A stretch of DNA of 64,000 nucleotides, taken from Ampelomyces quisqualis (taxonomy: Eukaryota; Ascomycota; Dothideomycetes; Pleosporales; Phaeosphaeriaceae). Positions 12,601 through 22,585 of the stretch are shown in pieces. A program made the translations under genes and the position numbers. The notes beneath the pieces were generated by a model. The model saw only the letters and a program-made list of their open reading frames with translations. It was not told where the DNA came from and searched no databases. The stretch is from NCBI GenBank assembly GCA_018398575.1, contig JAGTXZ010000014.1, positions 2,294,001 to 2,358,000 on the forward strand, written 5' to 3'. Each line of letters begins with the position of its first letter. Position 1 is the first letter of the stretch.

Positions 12601-12736
12601 TGCCGATCTTCTCTGCGAACGTGGTCGTTCCTACCTCCAAGGCGTGCTCAAGGGTGATGGCTCGACCCCCTTTTCAGCCGCAGAGTGGCAGAAGGATGTC
12701 CATCCAGCCCTGATGGAGTCCATGTACTACCTCTAG
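9654..12736 (+). CDS. AGO: Argonaute protein (QDE-2-type)
   Basis: Two exons, 9654-9889 and 9943-12736, intron 53 bases with a CTAAC branch site; about 1,009 residues. Residues 1-78 are an RGG/GGY-rich tail, common in fungal and animal Argonautes. Then come the N domain, ArgoL1, PAZ (around residues 300-450), MID (around 620-720, with YDCIKFVCD and the Lys of AMKFNQKLGGVN that hold the guide 5' phosphate) and PIWI. The PIWI catalytic set reads D753 (GIDVTHPSPG), E794 (RGRQEMVEE), D827 (VYRDGVSEGQ) and D967 (PPAYYADLL). It is therefore DEDD rather than the animal DEDH; both are slicer-competent sets in the family. The protein should bind small RNAs in the cytoplasm and silence repeats (quelling). 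No Dicer or RdRP lies nearby. Confidence 0.95.
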
Positions 12737-13787
12737 GTCTGTTCTTTTGCACTTGCCTGCCCTGGTCTTTCCCACACACACACACACACACACACTTTAC
12801 GAACTTTCTGGTCATTTTGATTGGAATCACTGAGCCATTCAGCGACGCGAAATCGCAATAGCACTAGTCGGCATTCCTAATGGAGTGCTTCGACAGCAAT
12901 CTGGTCTCTTCTACAATTACACATGCGTAATGTAGATGTTGGCCACTTTTCCAAGCATAAGTCATGGCTTGCATGGCTTTTGTTCTCATCAACAAACAGG
13001 TGGTCTTGGTATGCAGCACATTCAACATTGCTCCCAATAACCTGATCTAACTTTCTTTTCTTTTGGCTTCGGAGCATTCAACATGTTCCATGGCACATGG
13101 CAGGCGGTGATTGGGTGGCATGTGAGGGGTGGGACAGCAGTCGAATCCATAGCCGTTCCATAGCAACATAGCTTATATATTCACCGAGTCTACGGAGTAT
13201 CACATCGGACATGCTTAGTGAGCTGACTAGCCAATCAGAGCAGAGCAACGCCGCACACCACCGAAACCGTGCAGAGAAAGCTTCTTGGGCCATTCTCGGT
13301 ATATTTTATGGCTGGGTACTCCGTATAGAGTACTCGGTATTGCAGTTTCGATGGCTGCAAGCCGCATCGGTTGGCACGCAAGGGTCCCTGACGCGTGCTG
13401 CAGTGGTCGCGGTAGCCTTGCCCCCGCACTGCCTGGAGCGACGATGCCCAATCATCCACCATTCCCCAGCCACCTCGTTTCACGGTGCCCACTGCAAGCC
13501 CGGGGAAGCACGCTGGCCGTTCGTCTGTGGACGGGCAATTAGCCGATCGCTGCAGAGAACATGGCGACGACTCCACGAGCGTCCTTTCACCGACCGCACG
13601 CTGCCGCAGACACGCCTTCCCGCCATCGCCAGGCACCAGGCAGGTCACAAGGTTGCGCCCATGTGCACGCAGAGCCCCAGCGACCCTGCACCACCGCCGT
13701 GAGCCCGCCCTCTAGCCGGCCTCGTCGTCGTATCTGCGCGACACCGACCCACACATTACTCCCCATCAGTGTCGCCCCAGCACGGTC
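12737..13787. other. Intergenic region after Argonaute gene
   Basis: Contains the CA microsatellite at 12773-12795, TACGGAGTA boxes at 13191-13199 and 13317-13325, and a CCAAT box at 13231-13235. Several overlapping GC-rich frames just before 13788 have no recognisable product and probably represent the 5' leader of the next gene. Confidence 0.4.
12773..12795 (+). repeat. (CA)n microsatellite in AGO 3' flank
   Basis: An uninterrupted run of about eleven CA units 36 bases after the Argonaute stop codon, probably within the 3' UTR. Confidence 0.9.
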
Positions 13788-15601
13788 ATGATGGACACCA
13801 GCCGCGGAAGCTTCTACGACCACGACATACCGTCGCTGAGCGCATCGCTGGAGGCCTTCGACCCCGAGCGCAGCGCAAGCATGCAGCATTCCGCCTACAG
13901 CGCCCGGTCCAACATGAACTCGTCGCGATGGAGCGCCCCGCAGGAAGAGCCCGAATCAGAGGCTGAATCAGACGGTCCCTGGGCCCCGCCAGCGTGGCAG
14001 AAGTCGAACAACCAGTGGCTGCGCAAGTCACATCTGAGTGAAAGCGCCGCGCAGCCGAGCCGCTCGCCGTTCGAGAGGGACATCACGCCTTCCCGCATCC
14101 CCCTGCCCGAGTCGCCCCTCAAGCACACGCCACGAACCAGTCCCGAGCCCATATCCGAACAAGAACAATCGTACATGCCAGGGAACAGCGCCTCGACAAT
14201 GCAGAGCCCGTCTGCAGAGCCCCAGGCGGATGCAGGCGCATACCCGGGGGACGAACTGGCCTTGTCGCACTACGACGAGGGCGCTCACAACGATGGATGT
14301 AGGTACACGTGAGCGGCCACGCGCACGACAGACACTGATGAGGGCAGTTGTGCGCTTTGCGATTCGCTCCGAGGGTCGCTTCCGTACTGCGCCCATCGAA
14401 GAGGGCATTTCGACCTTTGCGGGTGCTGTCCACGTCTTCACACGGTCCCGCCGCAACGTGATAGCTACTGCGGCTACCTTATTTCTTTCCTGGATATTGT
14501 TGCAGCCATGGACCGCCACGCTAATACCAGACATTGCGAATGTCGCAGGCATGGCCAAGCAGTTCGAGCCGCTGCTGTATGCTTCGGAGAATGTCATCCC
14601 CCGGTCACGCGAACTAGCCGACGCAAGTATCGCGGTGCAAGACCTAGGTGAGAGCGTGCGCGCGACGAACATGTCAGCCTCGCCGGCCATCACAGGCCAG
14701 CTTGACGAATTGGCCGGGAGTTTGAAAATCTTGTCAGAAAAGCTCACCACCTTCTTCACGAATGTGGATGGTGACATAGACTCGTAGGTGCTTACTTCGT
14801 GTTCACGTCCGGGTTGAAATTGACCATCTCAGCATTCTCATCAGCATGGAATGGGCGAAACGCGAGCTTCAAAGCGTCAATGGCCACAAGATTGGCATGT
14901 TCGAGACCATTGTCGGCAACATCCACGGGGGGCTGAGCAAGGTCGGCATACTAGAGCAACAAGGCGTACCTACTATTGTTGGTCGCATGGTTACCGACGT
15001 TGTCGGAAACACCCAACATCAGCGCGACAAAGATGCTCTTCAACGCACGTTCGACACACTTCTTTCTGCCCTTGAGGAGAACATTGTCACTGAGCTCGCG
15101 CTCGCCGACAGTCTCTTCCAACATTTCGAAAGCGTTGATCGTGCATTCCAGACGCTCCATCGCTCAGTCGCCAGGGAAGAAGACTCGCTCGCCAACAAAA
15201 AGGACGAATTTCTTGCATCCTTGTGGAGAAATACTATTAAGAACAAGATGAAGATAATCAAATATGAGAAGAACCTAAAACTCCTCAAGGACGTCCGCTC
15301 ATCAACCTTGACCAACAAGTTCGAGCTCAAGTCGCATATCCAAATCATTCGCAGTGTCCAGGATCAGCTTCAAAAGACTCGAAGAAACCTCATCAGCCCC
15401 CTGATCCGTCGTGCGCAAAGTAACAGCTTCGGTCTCGATCAGCAGTTGCAGGATCTGACCGGCACGTATGGTCTACTGAAGGGCGTGAGAGACACACAGA
15501 AGAAGAAGGTCATGCAACAATTGTACGGAGGCTCAGGGAGGCGGGTCACAATCACTCGAGCCGATGATGGCGTAGAAGAGATTGAAGAAGGAGCTACATA
15601 A
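13788..15601 (+). CDS. Single-span membrane protein with coiled-coil C-terminus
   Basis: Three exons: 13788-14298, 14348-14783 and 14845-15601, about 567 residues; introns of 49 and 61 bases. Residues 1-170 are Ser/Pro/Glu-rich and probably disordered. One hydrophobic segment (NVIATAATLFLSWILLQPW) lies near residue 220. The rest is helical and charged, with long stretches compatible with coiled coil (for example the region around KNKMKIIKYEKNLKLLK) and an acidic tail ending in EEIEEGAT. I do not recognise the family with certainty. The layout, one span followed by coiled coil, resembles fungal organelle- or nuclear-envelope-anchored proteins, but that is only a structural analogy. Two adjacent ATGs (13788, 13791) open the frame; the first was taken. 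Confidence 0.7.
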
Positions 15602-15908
15602 ATTAGCGTCCGTGAGAGGAGTGTGTTGTCTGCACTAGGGAGAGATTGGGTCTCAGCCAATAGCTAGCTTAAGACCCAGGAGAGGTGGGCTCATTGCGAT
15701 TTTGTCTTGTTTCGGCCATGTGTATAAAGCATTGCGATTTGGTTAGAGAAGGGACTGGCAGAGTCAGGTGTTTTTACACCAGGTTGTCGGAGTCTGGTGT
15801 CATTCAGGACATCACTTGGGAGGTCACTTGGCCAACGAGGAGCTAGTATTTGTTCACTCCAAACCATTTGAACCCAGTCTTACACATCAAGGCAAGATTG
15901 GCACGTTT
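15602..15908. other. Convergent 3' region
   Basis: About 300 bases between the stops of two convergent genes; holds their 3' UTRs. Nothing else seen. Confidence 0.4.
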
Positions 15909-16757
15909 TTACTTTGTTACAGTAGATTTCCAGCTCGAAGCTTGTGCTGACTTTGGCCGTCCGCACAGCACGACATCTTCTCCAAGCGGAATCCACTGAA
16001 CGTCCTTCAATTTACTCACCGGCACTCTCCGTCCATCCTCCACCCTCGCATCAGGACAAACCTGCACACCCCCCGTCCCCAGCCAAACCGGCGCAATCGT
16101 AACAATAACCGAATCCACCAAATCCATACTCTTCGGGGACAGTAACTCATTGATCACCGCGCCTCCTCCTTCAATCATAATGCTTCTTATCCCCTCCTTA
16201 CCCAGCACACCCAATATCTTCTCCCAAGAAACCCTCCCCTCATCCCCCTCCTCACCAACCTCCAAAACCCTCCCACCAACACTCTCCAGCACGTCCCTCT
16301 TCCCCCCATCAACCATCCCCTTTCTCACCACAATCCACACTCCCCTCCCTCTTCCCTCCTCCGCTAGCTTCACAACCTTACTCTCCCCACTAACATCCCA
16401 CCTCCCCCTCGGATCCACCACAATCGGCCGCGGCTGCCCGACTAATCCTTCGCCGCCATAACCCCCGACACCCTCGATTCGACAGTTCAGCGATGGATCG
16501 TCGGCAATAGCGGTCCCGACGCCGATGAGGATGGCGTCGTGGCGGGAGCGCAGGTAGTGCGTCATGGCTTTTGAGGCGGGGCCGGAGAGGGCGGTTTGCG
16601 TGCCGGGGGAGAGGGAGAGGGAGGAGTCGAGGGAGGTGGCGAAGGTTAGGGTCACGTGGGGCTTTGGTGATGGGGTTGCGTGGGAGGGGAGGTATGGGTT
16701 GATGGGGTGGGATTGGTGAGGTGGGAAGTGGAGGGCGTTGCGTGGTGGTTGGGACAT
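15909..16757 (-). CDS. RIB7: 2,5-diamino-6-ribosylamino-4(3H)-pyrimidinone 5'-phosphate reductase
   Basis: Single exon, 282 residues, ATG at 16757. It is the RibD C-terminal (dihydrofolate-reductase-like) fold used in riboflavin synthesis, where it reduces the ribosyl side chain with NADPH before deamination, the fungal order of steps. Visible motifs are HVTLTFATSLDSSLS near residue 36, LRSRHDAILIGVGTAIADDP around 70, RPIVVDPRGRW around 107 and IRSIMIEGGGAVINELL around 190, which is the typical NADPH-binding GGG segment. Length fits fungal RIB7. The gene is divergent from UBC12, with about 650 bases between the two starts. Codon use in the middle is strongly C-rich on the plus strand, but the frame is intact. 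Confidence 0.92.
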   Translation of the reverse strand: MSQPPRNALHFPPHQSHPINPYLPSHATPSPKPHVTLTFATSLDSSLSLSPGTQTALSGPASKAMTHYLRSRHDAILIGVGTAIADDPSLNCRIEGVGGYGGEGLVGQPRPIVVDPRGRWDVSGESKVVKLAEEGRGRGVWIVVRKGMVDGGKRDVLESVGGRVLEVGEEGDEGRVSWEKILGVLGKEGIRSIMIEGGGAVINELLSPKSMDLVDSVIVTIAPVWLGTGGVQVCPDARVEDGRRVPVSKLKDVQWIPLGEDVVLCGRPKSAQASSWKSTVTK

Positions 16758-17408
16758 TTTGGATGGGAGAGATTTTTGTCTTTATGGCGCCCCCAGGTTC
16801 CTGCTGATGTGGATTGGGATGTGGTGTTGGGATGGTTGCTATCGTTCGTATAGCCTTTTCTAGTTTTGTGGTGAAGTTGGGTCCGCTCTGAGACTGTTAG
16901 TTATGGTAGAGTCAAGTCCAGGAAACACTCCTTGGCTCACGAGAAAATGAAATGAAAGTGAATCATCGCGTAGTTATCGACTAGATTATTCCCTGTGACA
17001 TTAGCCAGGATTTGGAGAATCATATGTCGCATCTCTCCGTATCTACTCCGTACTATTTAGAGATGAGGTGCTGACTAGTTCGGAGAAACTTCGGTGCGCC
17101 ACGCTCATCGTGGCGCGCGGAGAAACTTCGGCAAACGCTGCCCGACAGCGGTCTCAGATTATAGCCTGCTGTCACTTTCACGTATACTGTTTCCTAGTTG
17201 TCTTCTTCTCTCTTTGGCGTTCGTGCTTGTTACGCTTTCTCGCAGGTCCCTCATACTCCACTGCGCCTTCTTTGCTGCCTGACTCCACAGGTCGCTGCGT
17301 TTTGCCCCACGGTCGTCCACCAACGCGACCAAACAACTACTTCACAACCTTGCGCAATCACTCTCTGACTCCAATATAAGCAGCAACAATCCCGTAAATA
17401 CCGCCAAG
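16758..17408. promoter_or_regulatory. Divergent promoter region RIB7/UBC12
   Basis: About 650 bases between divergent starts. Holds an exact TACTCCGTA box at 17044-17052 and pyrimidine-rich leader sequence before UBC12. No gene seen. Confidence 0.4.
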
Positions 17409-18139
17409 ATGATGAAAATATGGTCCATGGTATGTGGTCGTGTTTTCGAGTGCCTTCTCAGCGATCTCGTATTTTCGATGGGATACTTATAGCTTCCGTA
17501 GAAGAAGCAGCAGCAGCAAGATGAGGCTGCTGCTGCCGCAACAAGCAAAAAGAAGAAGGTCACCCCGGCTCAGCTGCGCGCACAGAAAGGTAAGGACGAA
17601 ATTCACTCCGTTGTACTCTTATGCAAGCTAATGTCGGCTCAGATCTCGAAGAGCTATCTCTCGGTACAACGATGAAGACGCACTTCCCCAACCCTGACGA
17701 CATTCTCAACTTCAAACTCACAATCGATCCCGACGAGGGCATGTACAAGGGTGGCCGCTTCGATTTCGATTTCAAGATCAACCAAAACTTCCCCCACGAC
17801 CCACCGAAAGTCAAGTGCACGCAGAAGATCTACCACCCGAATATCGATCTGGAAGGCAACGTGTGTCTGAACATTCTGCGAGAAGATTGGAAGCCAGTGC
17901 TCAACTTGAACGCGGTTGTTGTTGGTCTGCAGGTACGTTACACCTTTCGGTAGTGACAAGCTGTGGGCAATGGCTGACGAGAATAGTTTCTCTTCCTCGA
18001 ACCAAACGCGTCGGATCCGTTGAACAAGGAGGCTGCGGAGGATCTGAAGGCCAACCGAGAAGGCTTCAAGCGTAACGTGCGCTCATCACTTGGCGGAGGA
18101 ACGGTTAAGGGCCAATCTTTCGACCGGGTGCTGAAGTGA
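17409..18139 (+). CDS. UBC12: NEDD8-conjugating enzyme E2 (Ubc12)
   Basis: Four exons: 17409-17429, 17502-17589, 17643-17932 and 17987-18139; 183 residues. The tiny first exon encodes MMKIWSM, matching the conserved N-terminal tail of Ubc12 that docks on the NEDD8 E1. A Lys/Gln/Ala linker follows, then the UBC fold with FKLTIDPDEGMYKGG, the NFPHDPPKVKC stretch, HPN at 101-103 and the active-site Cys111 in NVCLNILREDW. Cys111 falls at the same number as in human UBE2M. The product receives NEDD8/Rub1 by thioester and passes it to cullins. The start choice is fixed by the short exon: without it the docking tail would be missing. Confidence 0.95.
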
Positions 18140-19024
18140 GCAGAAGTGCGTACATATGGAGAAGATGTGGGCAAAGCTTACACAGATTTGCTTGCGTCAA
18201 GATGCACACTGGAATGTCGGAAAATCATCAATCCGACAATCTGGGGAGCAGTGATGGACCCATCACAGAGACTTTGCGACGGCTTGTTCAATATCCTTGG
18301 GGAGCCTTGTCTTTCGACGCACCTGTCAGCGTGGTGGCAAGATTTGCGCGCCCTACTACGTGCGCCGTTTCTTTTATATATTACGATTCTAGCACGTGTG
18401 CGGGTAAATTAGGGCTCACAGATGGATGCATATGATCGAGGCATGAACTGCATAACCACGATCACGATTCTCGTGTGGCGCACTCAGACAGGGTCTAGAG
18501 GCATCTGCTTGTGAGCGAGTACGATATCAGGCTAATCGCTTGCCTTGCGCGTGTACTGTCATGCTCTCCGCATATGTAACTGATGGTCATTGTCTATTTC
18601 CGACTCGCGCGCGTGAAGGAGACATGCCAACCAGCCTTGAAACAGTGCATCACAGTGTGAAGTCGCCATGTTCAATCTGTCTTGGCTCGATCACACGACT
18701 TCACACACATAGGTGGTGGCTCCGCGAGAACACCCAATGATACAAGAAGCAGACAACGTCATCAATAGCCCGCCCAAGTCTGCGTGAACTGCAATATGAT
18801 GTGACACGAAGTCTGTTCATTCTTCGGGGGCCGGCAGCGGTGCGGGCTCGGCCAATCAGGCGCGAGGCCCCATCGGGGAGAACTTCGCGTCTCCGATCCG
18901 CCGCCGATTTTCGCAAAGCTGGTGCCCATCAAAATTCCCGGCCCAGCAGAAGACCGCCTTAAAGCAGAGTGATCCCCCGCACAAAGCTCCCCAATCCGAG
19001 ACACCACCCATCCACACATTCACA
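18140..19024. promoter_or_regulatory. Upstream region of ILV5
   Basis: About 885 bases without a supportable gene. A CCAAT box (GCCAATCAGG) lies at 18851-18860, about 170 bases before the ILV5 ATG, a position usual for the CCAAT-binding complex. Confidence 0.4.
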
Positions 19025-20404
19025 ATGGCTGCAAGACCTGCTGCCCGCGCTCTGCGCCAAACTGCCCGCCAATTGGTTGCTGCTCCTGCCCAGAAGCGCA
19101 CCTTTGTCTCTGCCGTGCGCGCTGGCGTCACAGCTGCCCCCAAGGCCGCTGTTACCTCGCGCTTCCAGCAGACCCGCGGTGTCAAGACGATTGACTTCGC
19201 TGGCACCAAGGAGACTGTCTACGGTAATCCTTGTCCCCAGAAATTCGGCAAATGAGCAACATCTGACAAGCGAACAGAGCGTGCCGATTGGCCGAAGGAG
19301 AAGCTTCTTGTTAGTCAATCACGGCCTCAACGGCCACACTTCTGGTCTTCATGGAACAACCAACTGATAATCGAGCTAGGAATACTTCAAGAACGACACT
19401 CTCGCACTCATCGGCTATGGCTCCCAAGGTCACGGCCAGGGTCTGAACATGCGCGACAATGGCCTCAACGTCATTGTCGGTGTACGAGAGAATGGCCAGT
19501 CATGGAAAGAGGCTCTCGAGGACGGCTGGGTACCCGGCAAGAACCTGTTTGGCATTGACGAGGCAATTGGCAAGGCTACCGTTGTCATGAACCTCTTGTC
19601 CGATGCCGCCCAGTCAGAGACCTGGCCCCAGATCAAGCCCCAGCTCAAGGGCAAGGTAAGCGTCTCAACTTGCCTCAAACAAAGCAGCGAAATACTGACT
19701 CGTTTCAGACTCTCTACTTCTCCCACGGCTTCTCCCCCGTCTTCAAAGACCTCACCAAGGTCGAAGTCCCCACCGACATTGACGTCATCCTCGTCGCTCC
19801 CAAGGGATCCGGCCGCACCGTCCGGTCCCTCTTCCGTGAGGGCCGTGGTATCAACTCCTCCATCGCTGTCTTCCAGGACGTCACTGGCAAAGCCAAGGAG
19901 AAGGCTGTCGCCCTCGGTGTAGCCGTCGGTTCCGGATACATGTACGAGACCACATTCGAGAAGGAAGTGTACTCCGACTTGTACGGCGAGCGTGGTTGCT
20001 TGATGGGTGGTATCCACGGCATGTTCCTCGCTCAGTACGAGGTTCTCCGTGAGCGCGGCCACAGCCCATCTGAGGCTTTCAACGAGACCGTTGAGGAGGC
20101 CACACAGTCTCTGTACCCCTTGATTGGTGCCAACGGCATGGACTACATGTACGCTGCTTGCTCTACCACTGCTCGTCGTGGTGCCATCGATTGGAGCAAG
20201 CGCTTCAAGGATGCTCTCAAGCCTGTCTTCGATGACCTTTACACATCCGTCCAGGACGGCAGCGAGACTAAGCGCTCCCTCGAGTACAACTCCCAGCCCG
20301 ACTACCGCGAGAAGTACAACGCGGAGCTCAAGGAAATTGATGACCTCGAGATTTGGCGCGCTGGAAAGGCTGTCCGCTCCCTCCGCCCAGAGAACACCAA
20401 ATAG
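19025..20404 (+). CDS. ILV5: Ketol-acid reductoisomerase, mitochondrial
   Basis: Four exons: 19025-19223, 19278-19309 (only 32 bases), 19380-19655 and 19709-20404; 400 residues. Residues 1-55 form a basic, Ala/Arg-rich mitochondrial presequence. The Rossmann dinucleotide loop is read in LALIGYGSQGHGQGLNMRDNG near residue 80. The knotted C-terminal domain carries the Mg-binding and substrate-binding residues in the DLYGERGCLMGGIHG and FNETVEEATQSLYPLIG segments. The enzyme performs the second common step of valine and isoleucine synthesis, isomerising and reducing acetolactate or acetohydroxybutyrate with NADPH. It is the short (class I) form with one C-terminal domain. Nothing unusual apart from the micro-exon, which restores frame exactly (VY-ERADWPKEKLL-EYF). 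Confidence 0.96.
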
Positions 20405-20906
20405 GTGTTGCGTACGGAATGGTGACAACACGGATTACGAAAGAGTCCAATGTGTAGATATGTCTTGTCTTGTAATCGGATCTTGGGCGTCGGCGCGCTT
20501 CTTACATCTTTGGGCATACTGGGTTCCATAACAAGGAAAAAAGCTCGCAGGCTAAAAGCAAATGATACCATTATGACACAACTCAGAGCTCAATGACTTG
20601 CCGAGAGCGTTGATGTACACCTAGAACTACATGAAACAACCCGCCTGACAAACAACTTTCCTGCTGTATTGCTCCCATAACTCAAAAGGCGTTCTTCTTT
20701 GTTCCACAGCTCGCACACCCACCAACCAGCCCAGAACGTTCACAGTAAACAGTAGCAAGAACGTCAATGCATACTCGAGAAGTCCTTTCCTAAACTCAAA
20801 GACCCATAGCCTCAAACCGAACACCCACCACCCTCCCAAACTCCACCTCAGGACCCGCTGAGCCAATGGCACAGGGTATCATTCTGCAACGCAGCAAAAA
20901 CGCCAT
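20405..20906. other. Convergent intergenic region
   Basis: About 500 bases downstream of ILV5. An 81-codon hydrophobic frame on the minus strand (20627-20872) opens only with GTG and has no ATG until its end, so it is not called. Confidence 0.35.
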
Positions 20907-21364
20907 TCAAATTCCAAACGGTTTCCCCAAATCACTCGGCTCAGTCCACTCCTCCACCACAACCTCGTCACCCACATCTCCCAGCCCCAATGTTTCCGCA
21001 CCACAACCATGCAACCCACGTCGTGCGCACCACGCCGAAGCTCGCATCCACTCGTGGCGCGCGTACCTTGGCACGTGGATCGCTAGCCCCTGTTTTTCTC
21101 GGGCTGTTGCGTAGCGGCTCCCGTGTTTACTTTATCTTACCGCTGGGTTTGGCGCTCGAGATTTTGGGATTCGCGGGATGAGGGATGCGTAGATTGCTCC
21201 CTGCACGAGGTGTAGGTACTCGCTGTGGCGGGCGTGGGAGTGTGGGCCTGGCGTTCATTGGGAATGGCGGGGGAGGGCGATGGTTGTTTTGAGGATGGGG
21301 TTGGAGGGGGGGGGGGAAGGGGGAGAGAGGCTTGGAGATGGGCGAGGGTGTTGGTGCGGTTCAT
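20907..21364 (-). pseudogene. Small conserved-looking gene with broken 5' exon
   Basis: The 3' part reads well: exon 2 (21089-20907, 60 codons plus stop) joins in phase through a clean 51-base GT-AG intron (21140-21090) to a frame containing HARHSEYLHLVQGAIYASL. Upstream this frame meets a TGA within about a dozen codons. The likely start, MNRTNTLAHLQASLPLP at 21364, lies in another frame. Between the two sits a run of eleven G (C on the coding strand) at 21306-21316, and there is no GT dinucleotide that could open an intron. So the 5' exon needs both a frame change and a read-through to be coding. It is either a decaying gene or a sequencing error in the homopolymer. I do not recognise the product. 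Confidence 0.45.
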
Positions 21365-22585
21365 AGCTTTGAGGAATGGGGTGACAGAAATGTGGCCATG
21401 GGTGGTTTTGAAGTGAAGTCAAGATGTGGGGGGATTTGAGGATGTTGGATTCTACTAGCTATATATTGCTTTGGGATTGATTGTGTTGTTTCCTGAATTC
21501 ATGTGTGCTGACTATTCATGTGAAGCATTTACAATTTTACATGACAAGTCGCCGAGGTGATGCTTCTCGGGTGGATTCGCCTGCCTAGATTAAATGCTGA
21601 GCTAGCTACTACACGAGAGATGCGCGGAACTACACCGCACATGGAGGTGGTAATGCCTTTTCCTGCAAGATAAAGATAGGCTTGATAATAGGATCATGAT
21701 TGGTTACACTAGGCGAGAATATTGTGTAACATACTTTTTTGAAGTTTGAACCGCTACAACAAGTTTGCAGCGTTGGCTATATCCAGGCTAGTGCGACAAT
21801 GTGCGCCTCGACTTGACCTCCAACGATAACCTACCTCACTTGGTCACACATCTTCACGATACGAACGAAATCCTGGTAATATTGATTCAAGTAAAGATTG
21901 CGTTCCAATAGCGTGGCTAGTCGCCATGAGGAATGCATGCGTCAAATTGACGAGCAAGCGTGCGGTAGCACGGTTCGTTTCGTTTGTTCGCAGCGTACCT
22001 GCTAGACTTATTGAGTCCTAGATGAGGACATTCCGCTGAAGCGTCGTGCTTCGGAAAAAGACTGCAAACCATCGATCATAGCTCAGAGATCAATCGTAGG
22101 TATGTTCAATTCCCATTCTGAGCAGTTCTGGTGCTTCAGCCCATGTCAAGGTCACATTATCTGCCACGGTTGTACACTCTACGTAGTTGCACATTCTAGA
22201 TTATCCCTCACTACCCCCTCTCTTCCGGTGATCATCTTCTATTGTTTGTTTGCGATTTATTAGCTTGCGAATTCCTTGCACTCAGCACTAGTGTTTGTAA
22301 ACAACATTGTACCTCTGAAGTCATGTCCAGACTCCATCCCTCGTCTCATCTACTCTAGAGTCTATCCACGTCGGACGCACGCACGAACTTCAAGATGTTA
22401 GGAATCGATAAGTTGGCGGCAAATAGCATGATGCTAACAGCGCAAACAGGAAAACCGTACCATATCCTACAAATACAAAGCTTCCACGCTCCAACTCCCG
22501 CGTCTCGAACAGGCCGCCGAGGTTCTCTAGCAGCTTGAAAGGCCTCTTCAAAAAGAAGAAAAAGCCAGATGACCAAGAAGTCTGG
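21365..22585. other. Intergenic region upstream of eIF2B-fold gene
   Basis: About 1.2 kb. An open stretch runs in frame from about 22430 into the next gene but has no ATG, so part of a 5' exon may be missed here. Otherwise nothing supportable. Confidence 0.35.

Noticed and set aside
13211..13702. 163-codon plus-strand frame upstream of the membrane/coiled-coil gene
   Set aside because: Several overlapping frames in a GC-rich leader are open at once; composition explains this better than coding.
20627..20872. 81-codon hydrophobic minus-strand frame
   Set aside because: Opens only with GTG, contains no ATG before its last codon, and lies in the 3' region between convergent genes. No splice link to the upstream exons keeps frame.
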